Of a stretch of DNA of 54,138 bases, positions 1 to 7,482 are shown in pieces. Position 1 is the first letter of the stretch. Each line of letters starts with the position of its first letter. The stretch comes from Bradyrhizobium sp. ORS 375 (lineage in GTDB: Bacteria > Pseudomonadota > Alphaproteobacteria > Rhizobiales > Xanthobacteraceae). The DNA lies in the NCBI RefSeq assembly GCF_000239775.1, contig NZ_CAFI01000095.1:17646-71783 (forward strand). Reading direction: 5' to 3'. The notes below the pieces were generated by a model, which saw only the letters and a program-made list of their open reading frames with translations, searched no databases and was not told where the DNA came from. Both the position numbers and the translations under genes were made by a program.

Positions 1-1595
1 CGAAGGCCACGGTCGAGACCATCATCCGCGGCCTGCCCGGCCGTCGTCTCACGCTGCCCGACGGCACCCGCCTGTCGGAGAGCGCCCATCCGCTGAAAGC
101 CTTCGCCTTCGACCGCACCGGACGGCTGTTCGTCAACATCGGATCGCACAGCGACAACTGCCTCTCCCCCGCGGCGGTCCCGGGGCCCTGCGCCGCCGCT
201 GAAGGCGCCTCTGCGCTGGCGGCGATCTGGCTTTTCACGCCACCGGCAGGCGGCATCTTCCCGGCGCTGAAATCCGGCGATGCCGATCCGCCGCACCAGG
301 TGTTCGCGCGCGGCCTGCGCAACTCGATGGCGCTGGTGCTGCATCCGCGCTTTCCCGATCCCGGCATGGCCTTCCTGCAAGCGGAGAATGCCCGCGACCT
401 GCAGGATGTGTTCGCGCCGAACGAGGAGATCAATGCCATCGAACAGGGCCGCCACTACGGCTGGCCGTATTGCTACGATCTCGCGACCCCAAGCGCGGAG
501 TTCAAGCGCGTGCTGCAGGGCGGCCCGCTGAGGGGCTTCTGCACCGACAGCGCTCTCTACAAGCAGCCCTGGTCGCTGCTGCCGCCGCATGGCGCACCGC
601 TCGGCATGCTCTACTACACCGCCGATCGTCTGGCCGAGCTGAAGGGCAAGCTGCTGGTCGGCCTGCACGGCTATCGTCCGACCGGCAGCCGGCTGCTGGC
701 CTATGAGGTCGACGAGCGCGGCTACCCGAAGGTGAGCCCCGCGCCGGTGCGCTATCACGTCAGCTGCGCCGCCGAGCCGACCCGCGCCTTCCAGACCGCA
801 GCAGGCCCCGCGCCGGCTGCCGCGTTCGACGAGATCATCGCCGGCTGGCACCGCGTCAACGGCATCCGCCCGCAAGGCGCGCCGGTCGGCATGACCGTCG
901 CCGATGACGGCGCACTCTGGCTGGTCGAGGACAAGAACCAGACCGTGATCCGCATCGACCGATCGAGCGAGTCCGTGCCCGAGCCGCTGCCTTGCGAGAC
1001 CAGGAGCGATCAGCTGATCGAGCGGCTGGCCGCCCTCGTGATGGACGATGCCGCGAGCCGCGCGCGACTCACGACGGTGCGCAGGGATCTGGTCGAGAAG
1101 CGCTGCAGCGGCTGCCATTCGGATTTCGGCCTCAAGGCCGGACAATCCGACACCGAAAAGGACAAGGCCATGCTGCGCTTCCTGCTGGCGCAGGACGGCT
1201 GGATCTATCCCGGCGATCCCGATTCAGGCCGGCTGCGGCAGCGCCTGCGCGGTCTCGGCAGCGAGCGGCAGATGCCGCCGGGTGCAAATCTCATCAAGAC
1301 GGAACCCGGCTACGCCAAGCTGCTTGATGTCGCCGACGATCTCGTCGCGCGCATGGTTCCGGGCAGCCGCATGCGGGTGAAGCCCGGCGGCCCGCCGCAT
1401 CGAAAATTCTTCGCCGCCGACGGCCGCGACTGCGGCGACATCCCGTTCGGCAAGGTCGTCGTGGTGACGGAGCGCTTTGCCGTCAATAAGCCTGGCTTCA
1501 GCCGTTTCTTCCGGCCGGCCGACACTCATCTCAACGGCGCCTGCACGGACGACAATGGCTACTACATCCAACAGCAGTTCCTGGTGCCGCTCTAA
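1..1595 (+). CDS. PQQ-dependent sugar dehydrogenase with C-terminal cytochrome c domain (5' partial)
   Basis: The reading frame is open from base 3, so the N-terminus lies outside the window; about 530 residues are visible. The first ~320 resemble the beta-propeller of soluble glucose/sorbosone dehydrogenases (NIGSHSDNC, then RGLRNSMAL, then EEINAIEQGRHYGWPYC). A haem-binding CSGCH follows at about residues 368-372, with a likely distal Met in QMPPG. The tail is Cys-containing and of unknown role. By family, such proteins oxidise aldoses in the periplasm with PQQ and pass electrons to the haem. A secreted SMP-30-type protein follows 115 bp downstream on the same strand and could hydrolyse the lactone product. 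The substrate cannot be told. Confidence 0.8.
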   Translation, partial: KATVETIIRGLPGRRLTLPDGTRLSESAHPLKAFAFDRTGRLFVNIGSHSDNCLSPAAVPGPCAAAEGASALAAIWLFTPPAGGIFPALKSGDADPPHQVFARGLRNSMALVLHPRFPDPGMAFLQAENARDLQDVFAPNEEINAIEQGRHYGWPYCYDLATPSAEFKRVLQGGPLRGFCTDSALYKQPWSLLPPHGAPLGMLYYTADRLAELKGKLLVGLHGYRPTGSRLLAYEVDERGYPKVSPAPVRYHVSCAAEPTRAFQTAAGPAPAAAFDEIIAGWHRVNGIRPQGAPVGMTVADDGALWLVEDKNQTVIRIDRSSESVPEPLPCETRSDQLIERLAALVMDDAASRARLTTVRRDLVEKRCSGCHSDFGLKAGQSDTEKDKAMLRFLLAQDGWIYPGDPDSGRLRQRLRGLGSERQMPPGANLIKTEPGYAKLLDVADDLVARMVPGSRMRVKPGGPPHRKFFAADGRDCGDIPFGKVVVVTERFAVNKPGFSRFFRPADTHLNGACTDDNGYYIQQQFLVPL

Positions 1596-1602
1596 GCAAG
1601 AC

Positions 1603-1742
1603 CGCAGGGTGGGCAAAGCGGCCGCCGCAGGCGGCGCGTGCTTACCGGCCGCGGGCACCGGTGCGCGTCATGGTGTGCGCGGCGCACACGAGACCATTGT
1701 CGGACGCTGGATGCGTCGGCTTGCGCCTTTGCCCGCCCTACG
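1603..1742. repeat. Dispersed palindromic repeat overlapping the next gene's start
   Basis: Imperfect inverted arms at 1603-1620 (containing AGGGTGGGCAAAG) and 1723-1742 (containing CTTTGCCCGCCCT) bracket about 100 bp that includes further short inverted repeats. The arm core agrees at about 14 of 16 positions. It looks like the common 'GTAGGGTGGGCAAAG' rhizobial intergenic repeat, an assignment made from memory. The right arm lies inside the coding sequence of the downstream gene. Confidence 0.6.
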
Positions 1743-2646
1743 CATCTCGCTCCTGGCGATGCTCGCGATCGCACCCGCCCTTGCCGGGCCAAAACTGTTC
1801 GAAAGCACCCAGCTCACACCGTCAGGCGAATACACCTTCGGCATCGAGGGCCCCGCCGTCGATCCCCAGGGCAATCTCTACGTCGTCAATCTCGGCAAGG
1901 CCGGCACCATCGGCCGGCTAGCGCCTGAGGCGGCCGCCTCGGAGAAGTTCACCGAGCTCCCCGACGGCAGCATCGGCAACGCGATCCGCATCGACGCCAC
2001 CGGCACCTTGTTCGTCGCCGACTACAAGAAGCACAACATCTTCGCGATCGCGGCGGGCACCACCGAGCCCCGCCTCGTCTTCCACGCCGACGAGATGAGC
2101 CAGCCCAACGACATCACGCTGGCGCGCGACGGCGTGATCTATGCGAGCGATCCGGCCTGGAAGGCGCGTAGCGGCCGCATCTGGCGGATCGCGAAGGGAG
2201 CCGACGGCGCGCTGCAGGGCGTCGCGATGACCGCGCCGCGCGCCATGGGCACCACCAACGGCATCGATCTCAGCCCGGACGGCCGCACGCTCTATGTCGG
2301 CGAATCCAACAGTGGCGAGATCTGGTCCTACGCGATCGAGGGCGAGGCGCTGACGCGGCCGAAGCTGATCAAGACCTTCGAGCCGAACACCATCGACGGC
2401 CTGCGCACCGACGCCAGCGGCCGCCTGCTGGTCGCCCGCATCCTGAAGGGCACGATCGCCATGCTCGCACCCGACGGGCGCGTCATCAGGGATATCGCCC
2501 TGAAAGCCAAGGAGCCGACCAATCTCGCTTTCGGCGGCAGCGACGGCAAGACGGTGTACGTGACCCAGCGCCAGGGCGGCTTCATCGAATCGTTTCGCAC
2601 CGACATCGAAGGGCGCGAGCATTGTCTGCAGATGCGGAAGTGCTGA
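1711..2646 (+). CDS. Secreted SMP-30/gluconolactonase-like beta-propeller protein
   Basis: 311 residues from the ATG at 1711. Residues 1-25 form a Sec signal peptide (MRRLAPL then LLAMLAIAPALAG). An open frame continues upstream, but that part is repeat DNA, so this start is preferred. The rest shows propeller-blade repeats typical of SMP-30/NHL-type lactonases: DPQGNLYVVNLGKAGTIGRL, IDATGTLFVADYKKHNI, LSPDGRTLYVGESNSGEIW, TDASGRLLVARILKGTI. By family it would be a Ca2+-dependent lactone hydrolase or a strictosidine-synthase-like propeller. Its position behind the sugar dehydrogenase suggests periplasmic lactone hydrolysis, which is inference. The N-terminal codons overlap the right arm of a palindromic repeat. 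Confidence 0.72.
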   Translation: MRRLAPLPALRISLLAMLAIAPALAGPKLFESTQLTPSGEYTFGIEGPAVDPQGNLYVVNLGKAGTIGRLAPEAAASEKFTELPDGSIGNAIRIDATGTLFVADYKKHNIFAIAAGTTEPRLVFHADEMSQPNDITLARDGVIYASDPAWKARSGRIWRIAKGADGALQGVAMTAPRAMGTTNGIDLSPDGRTLYVGESNSGEIWSYAIEGEALTRPKLIKTFEPNTIDGLRTDASGRLLVARILKGTIAMLAPDGRVIRDIALKAKEPTNLAFGGSDGKTVYVTQRQGGFIESFRTDIEGREHCLQMRKC

Positions 2647-2792
2647 GCTTCGGCCGCTGAATAATGGAATTGAGTGGACTCGCTCTCTCGGCCATCATGG
2701 CCAGGCTTGTCCCGGCCATCCCACGTCGCTCAGCGCCGGCGAATTAGTTTCTCACTCGGGCTCGCATCAATCACATATCTATCATGCCCGAA

Positions 2793-3236
2793 CTGCCCGT
2801 CGTGCCAGTTTGCCGCACACTTGCCTCTTGCGCTGTCGGGCAAATCAGGCGGATGTTTCCGGCCATCCCGGGCTCGTGAGAGGGGCGGATCGCGATCGTC
2901 ACGAACGTGGAGCCTGGGGAGCGGTGGGCGTGTGGTGCTGCAGCGTGCTTGGTCGCGCGGACGAACGGCATCATGCGCACGGTGAAGTCGTGATGTCCTG
3001 ACACCCCGATGCTGGTGTCAACCTGGCGCAATGCGATCGCGCGGGGGATGGTGGCCAGAAAGCCCGGCGCACCAGGGAGACCACGTATAAGCCGTCAACC
3101 CATCGCGCGGGGAATGCCGGGTCGATCCGGCTGCACCTGTGGTACCTGCCGCCTGCTTTTTGTTTGCAGGCGGGCCATGGGTGAGGCCATCACCCGGCAT
3201 TCCCTGCGCCCTCTTCGATCAAGAGGGACGAGCTGC
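2793..3236 (+). repeat. Long structured repeat, copy A
   Basis: One of three related copies (others 31318-31705 and 46740-47196). Conserved blocks in order: a TGCCCGTCGTGCC / TCGGGCAAATCA block; a block around ATCGCGATCGTCACGA; GCGGACGAACGG with GTCCTGACACCCC; then a 3' structured part. In that part GCGCGGGGAATGCCGGGT (3106-3123) pairs with ACCCGGCATTCCCTGCGC (3192-3209). Inside it, CCGCCTGC (3150-3157) pairs with GCAGGCGG (3167-3174). A terminal hairpin pairs CCCTCTT (3209-3215) with AAGAGGG (3221-3227). It may be a structured RNA or a mobile DNA element. Confidence 0.8.
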
Positions 3237-3321
3237 ACATCATGACTCGGACACATCGTGTCGCGAGAACGCAGCTGCAAATCCATCAGTCCGATGGGGA
3301 ACAGACGTGCCACACATTCGT

Positions 3322-3476
3322 CGTCGTCCCGGACAAGCTGCGCCGATGCGACAGCGTTGGCGCGGCGCCGATCCGGGACCCATACTCCGCAGCAGGAGTG
3401 ATATGCGAGGTGTTACTAACAGCGTGCCGCCCAACAAACAGTTGGGGTTATGGGTCCCGGCGTTCGCCGGGACGAC
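3322..3476. repeat. GTCGTCCCGG..CCGGGACGAC palindromic element, copy 1
   Basis: Starts with CGTCGTCCCGGAC and ends with GGTCCCGG, CGTTCGCCGGGACGAC. Internal blocks GGCGCCGATCCGGGACCCATAC and TATGGGTCCCGGCG are inverted relative to each other. A close copy lies at 31789-31939. Both follow a copy of the long structured repeat at a distance of about 85 bp. Confidence 0.75.
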
Positions 3477-3562
3477 ACAGGCTGTTTGGCCGCGTGCATT
3501 CCAACTCACTCGAAGCGGAAAGCCCCCGCATGCGCGAGGGCCTTCCTGAAAACAATGATGAC

Positions 3563-3934
3563 TTACCGCCCGTACACCACCGGCCCGCGTTCGACGATCA
3601 GCGGCGGCGGCAGGTCGCGCTGCCAGACGCGGCCGTCGTCGAACTGGATGCGCATGCCGTCGGGCGAATACACCGCGCTTTCGTCACGGGCATCGATCCA
3701 GAGCCGGCTGTTCGGCGCGTTCCAATCCGGCCAGGCCTGCAGGGACTCGCCGGTCTCGGTGGTCAGGTTCACGGAATCACGGTTCTGCGTGACGAAAGCC
3801 GGCGCGCCGATCATGCCGTCGCGGCACATCTGGATGCAGCGGTAGGTGCCGGTCAGGTTCACACTCGGCTGGGCCGAAGCGGTGCCGGCGACACAGGCGC
3901 CGACGAGGCCAATGATGATTGCAACACGCTTCAT
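3563..3934 (-). CDS. Small secreted protein of unknown function
   Basis: 123 residues. The ATG at 3934 is chosen because it opens a clear Sec signal peptide (MKRVAIIIGLVGACVAGTASA) and has GGAG about 9 bases upstream. The mature part has two Cys in YRCIQMCRDG and then FVTQNRDSVNLTTETGES, WPDWNAPNSRLWIDARDES and a short C-terminal segment. This pattern of short strands suggests a small beta-rich, lipocalin-like fold, but no family could be named with confidence. The nearest neighbour on the same strand is a transglutaminase gene 111 bp upstream. No functional link is evident. Confidence 0.65.
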   Translation of the reverse strand: MKRVAIIIGLVGACVAGTASAQPSVNLTGTYRCIQMCRDGMIGAPAFVTQNRDSVNLTTETGESLQAWPDWNAPNSRLWIDARDESAVYSPDGMRIQFDDGRVWQRDLPPPLIVERGPVVYGR

Positions 3935-4045
3935 GTCGATCACTCCATCGCTCGAAAGGGTCAGCCAGCCCCCATTCAAGCCCCTCGGGCGGATCAAGTG
4001 CGATGCGAGAAAAACGTTCCGGTCGTTCCCGTCGCGGGAACCGCC

Positions 4046-4924
4046 CTACTCCACCATCACGACGTCGACGGCGACGCCGAGCTTCTGCTTGGGCGAGCCG
4101 ACGATGATGCCGTCCACCGGCGAGACGTCGGAGAAGTCGCGGCCCATGCCGAGGATGATGTGATCATTGCCGACCACGAGATCATTGGTCGGATCGAAGC
4201 CGATCCAGCCGAGCGTCTCGCCGCACCACAGCGACACCCAGGCATGAGTCGCATCGGCGCCCTGCAGCCGCGGCTGGCCTTCGGGCGGGATGGTGCGCAG
4301 ATAGCCGCTGACATAGGCCGCGGGCAGACCGAGCCCACGCAGTCCCGCGATCATCACATGGGCAAAATCCTGGCAGACGCCGTGGCGATTGTCGAATACC
4401 TCGCGCAGCGGCGTCGAGATCACCGTCGCCTTGGGATCGTATTTGAACTCCTTGCGGATGCGCCGCATCAGGTCCGCAGCGCCGGCCACGATGCCTGTGC
4501 CGGCCGGAAAGCCCGCGGCCGCATAGTCCGTCACGGGCTTGAGCACCGGCACCAGCGCGCTGGCGAACACGTAGCCGATCGGCGACGACGGGCCGAGGCT
4601 GGTGGCTTCGAACGCGGCGTCGCGCACCTGCTCCCAGGTCGCGCTCGCCGCGTCGCGCTCCGGCGGCTTGCGCGACAGCTTCACCCGCGAGCGCGAGTCG
4701 ATGCGCAGATGACGGTGCTGGGTGTCGATGACGATGCTTTCGGTCAGGGTGCCGAAGAAATCGCGCCGCGCGGTGCGCTCCGACGGGCGCGGCCGGATGT
4801 CGACGCTGTGCGAGATCAGCTCCTGGCCGTCGCCACTGAGCGGCTCGAGCCGGAGCGAGCAGCGCGCGAAGCTGACCGCGCTCTCATACTCGTAGGTGGT
4901 GACATGCCGGATGTCGTAGATCAC
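4046..4924 (-). CDS. Transglutaminase-like cysteine peptidase family protein
   Basis: 292 residues. It opens with the bacterial transglutaminase N-terminal region (MIYDIRHVTTYEYESAVSFARCSLRLEP), followed by the core. The catalytic triad is visible: Cys184 in HGVCQDFAH, His227 in DATHAWVSLW, Asp244 in GFDPTND. By family these enzymes act as peptidases or amide-transfer enzymes; no substrate is known. The start ATG overlaps the stop of the upstream ATP-grasp gene by 4 bases (4921-4924), which indicates translational coupling. It is the last gene of a three-gene operon with the ATP-grasp/alpha-E protein and the DUF2126 protein. Confidence 0.88.
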   Translation of the reverse strand: MIYDIRHVTTYEYESAVSFARCSLRLEPLSGDGQELISHSVDIRPRPSERTARRDFFGTLTESIVIDTQHRHLRIDSRSRVKLSRKPPERDAASATWEQVRDAAFEATSLGPSSPIGYVFASALVPVLKPVTDYAAAGFPAGTGIVAGAADLMRRIRKEFKYDPKATVISTPLREVFDNRHGVCQDFAHVMIAGLRGLGLPAAYVSGYLRTIPPEGQPRLQGADATHAWVSLWCGETLGWIGFDPTNDLVVGNDHIILGMGRDFSDVSPVDGIIVGSPKQKLGVAVDVVMVE

Positions 4925-7452
4925 GCGAGGCCCGTGAGCTTTTCCGGCCGCGTCGCATTCGGGCCGTGCGGGAAGTAATGCTGACCGATCGCCTCCGCCA
5001 GATTGAGCAGATCCTGCTCCAGCGCGAACAGCGTGCGGCCGTCGAGATGCGCGGCCTCGGCCGCGGTCAGCCGCGCGCCGAGCGACACGGCGAGCCGCTG
5101 CGGACGCTCGATCAGCCCGTTCTCCTTCAGCACCGGCAGGCTGGCGATGTGCTCGCTCAGCACCTCGATCTGGAACGCGACCGAGCGCGGATTGTAGGTG
5201 TCGAGCACGACGAGATCGCGGATCGGCGCCAGCGACGGGCCGATCAGATAGCGCGACCGATAAGTGATCTGGCAGTCGACCAGCGTCAGCAGGACGTCGA
5301 GATCCTCCGGCGTCGCCTCGTCATAGCCGAACTGCCGCGCGAACCGCGCGGTGTTGATGGCGCGCTCGGCGCGGCGGCCGATGTCGAGGAAGCGCCAGCC
5401 GGCGGCGCGGTTCATGTTCTCCTGGGCAAGACCGGCAAAGCTCGCGAGCTTTTCGAGCAGCAGCTCGGCCGTGCTGACGACGGCATCGTCATCGTCGACG
5501 TCCTGGGCGAGCCGGTTCGACATCTCAGTGATGACCTGCCACGCATCCGGCGACAGCCGCTCGCGCAGCGATATCGCGGTGCGCTGCGCCGATTTCAACA
5601 GCGACAGCGCCGAGCCGAATTGATCCTCGGCCTGCAGCGCCTCGTCGGCGACGCGCGCCCCCTGGGTGCGCGAGGTCTGCGCGATCGCGCCCCAGGACAG
5701 CAGCAAGCGCTGGATGCGCTCGGCGGTGTTGAGCTGCGCCGGCGAGCCCTTGCCGGGATCGCGGTGCTGGGCCGCGAGCGCGCGGATCAGTCGCAGCGTG
5801 GCTTCGGCGCGCTCGAGATAGCGGCCAAGCCAGAACAGGTTGTCGGCGGCGCGGCTCGGCAGCACGCCGGCGATGCGGCGGATGCGGACATTGTCGGAGC
5901 CCGGCAGCAGGCTGCGCGCCGCCACCGCCTTGTCGCCGACGACCCAGACATCGGCAGCGCTTGCGCCGTCGCCCATCGACACCGCGCGGGCATCGAGCTT
6001 GTCGGCGATGCGGCAGAAGCCGCCGGGCATGACAGTCCAGCCGTCCGGCGTGGCCGCTGCAAACACCCGCAGCACGAATGGACGTGGCGCGATCTTGCCG
6101 TCCTCCCACACCGGCGTGGTCGACAGCCGCACCACCTCCTGGCCGACATAGTCGATACCGCGCTGGAGGATCGCGGCGCGCAGCCACTCCCGTTCGGCCG
6201 CCGAGAGCTCGGCCGCGAGCAGCGGCCCGCTGCTTGCAAATCCGGGCACAGCGCGGCCATAGGCGCCTTCGATGGCGAACTCCTCGAGCCGCGACAGCAC
6301 CTCGTCGCGCGCGGACTTCTGGCCGCACCACCAGGTCGCGATGTGCGGGATCTTGAGGTCCTCGCCGAGCACGCGCCGCGACAAGCTCGGCAGGAAGCCG
6401 AGCAATGCGCGCGCCTCCAGCACGCCGGACCCCGGCATGTTGGCGATCACGACGCCGCCCTTGCGCACCACGTCCATCAGTCCGGCGACGCCGAGCCGCG
6501 AGGCGGCATCGAGCTCGAGCGGATCGAGCGAGTTGGAATCGAGCCGGCGCAGCAGTACGTCGACGCGCTTCAGGCCGGCCACGGTGCGGATGTGCACGCG
6601 GTCGCCGCTGACGGCGAGATCGTCGCCCTCGACCAGCAGGAAGCCGAGATAGCGTGCCAGCGTCGCGTGCTCGAAATAGGTCTCGCTGAAGGTGCCCGGC
6701 GTCAGCACGCCGATGCGCGGCTCGTCGCGATCGGCGCTGGCGCGCAGCGCATCGCGGAACGCCTCGAAGAACGGCGCGAGCCGCTCGGCATTCATCGACT
6801 TGTAGATCGAGGAGAAGGCGCGCGACTGCACCAGCCGGTTCTCCAGCGCGTAGCCCATGCCCGACGGCGCCTGGGTGCGATCGCTGAGCACCCACCAGCG
6901 CCCGTCGGGACCGCGGCCGATGTCGGCGGCATACACACTGAGGAAGCGGCCGCCCGGCGGCTTGATGCCGCACACCGGACGCAGATATTCGCTCGAGCCG
7001 GCAACGGCCGCGGCCGGCAGCGCGCCGCTCGCGATCAGCCGGCCCTCACCGTAGATGTCCTGCAGAACCCGCTCGAGCAATTCGGCGCGCTGCACGATGC
7101 CCTGGGACAGCTGCGCCCACTCGGCCTCGTCGATCAGCAGCGGCAGATGGCTGAGCGGCCAGGATCGCTCGGCATTGTCGCCGGGCGAGCGGTAGGTGAC
7201 GCCGGCCTCGCGGAGATGGCGGTCGGCAGAGGCAAAGCGGCGGTCGACGTCGGTCGGCGCGAGCGCCGCGAAAGTGTCGGCAAATCGCGTCCAGACCGGG
7301 CGCGGCTGCCCGTCGGCGCCAATGAACTCATCGGGAATTCCCGGCAGCCGGGCATAGTCGCGGGCCCATTGCGCGGCGCGGCGCAAGGGAGGACGGGCCG
7401 CCGGCCGACCGGCGGCGCTCGCTCCCTGGTCCTGGCCGCTCGGGCCGTCCAT
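4921..7452 (-). CDS. Circularly permuted ATP-grasp / alpha-E domain fusion protein
   Basis: 843 residues. The first ~480 form the circularly permuted ATP-grasp (old DUF404/DUF407) region: EYLRPVCGIKPPGGRFLSVY, RGPDGRWWVLSDRTQAPSG, ALENRLVQSRAFSS, then GFCRIADKLDARAVSMGDGASAADVWV. From about residue 530 the alpha-helical alpha-E region (old DUF403) begins with SRAADNLFWLGRYLERAEATLRL. By family the ATP-grasp part is predicted to form amide or peptide bonds using ATP. GGAGG lies about 8 bases before the ATG. It sits 30 bp behind the DUF2126 gene and overlaps the transglutaminase gene by 4 bases. In many genomes the two halves are separate genes; here they are fused. Confidence 0.87.
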   Translation of the reverse strand: MDGPSGQDQGASAAGRPAARPPLRRAAQWARDYARLPGIPDEFIGADGQPRPVWTRFADTFAALAPTDVDRRFASADRHLREAGVTYRSPGDNAERSWPLSHLPLLIDEAEWAQLSQGIVQRAELLERVLQDIYGEGRLIASGALPAAAVAGSSEYLRPVCGIKPPGGRFLSVYAADIGRGPDGRWWVLSDRTQAPSGMGYALENRLVQSRAFSSIYKSMNAERLAPFFEAFRDALRASADRDEPRIGVLTPGTFSETYFEHATLARYLGFLLVEGDDLAVSGDRVHIRTVAGLKRVDVLLRRLDSNSLDPLELDAASRLGVAGLMDVVRKGGVVIANMPGSGVLEARALLGFLPSLSRRVLGEDLKIPHIATWWCGQKSARDEVLSRLEEFAIEGAYGRAVPGFASSGPLLAAELSAAEREWLRAAILQRGIDYVGQEVVRLSTTPVWEDGKIAPRPFVLRVFAAATPDGWTVMPGGFCRIADKLDARAVSMGDGASAADVWVVGDKAVAARSLLPGSDNVRIRRIAGVLPSRAADNLFWLGRYLERAEATLRLIRALAAQHRDPGKGSPAQLNTAERIQRLLLSWGAIAQTSRTQGARVADEALQAEDQFGSALSLLKSAQRTAISLRERLSPDAWQVITEMSNRLAQDVDDDDAVVSTAELLLEKLASFAGLAQENMNRAAGWRFLDIGRRAERAINTARFARQFGYDEATPEDLDVLLTLVDCQITYRSRYLIGPSLAPIRDLVVLDTYNPRSVAFQIEVLSEHIASLPVLKENGLIERPQRLAVSLGARLTAAEAAHLDGRTLFALEQDLLNLAEAIGQHYFPHGPNATRPEKLTGLA

Positions 7453-7482
7453 ACCCTGGTCCTCCGCACAAACTCCGTTCCA

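Larger units (their letters stand above)
2647..3562. other. Convergent intergenic region filled with repeats
   Basis: This 916-bp gap lies between the ends of two convergent genes. It holds a half palindrome at 2693-2728 (ATGGCCAGGC..TCCCGGCCAT), long structured repeat copy A (2793-3236) and a second palindromic element (3322-3476). Open frames here follow repeat boundaries, lack convincing ribosome-binding sites and look non-coding. Confidence 0.7.

Noticed and set aside
3139-3260. Conserved short peptide frame (VVPAAC..FAGGPWVRPSPGIPCAL) inside long repeat copies A and C
   Set aside because: The frame coincides with the base-paired stems, and changes between copies preserve pairing rather than codons. 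Copy B changes the peptide (VVTAACFSCCRGPWVRPSPGIPRAL). No ribosome-binding site was seen.
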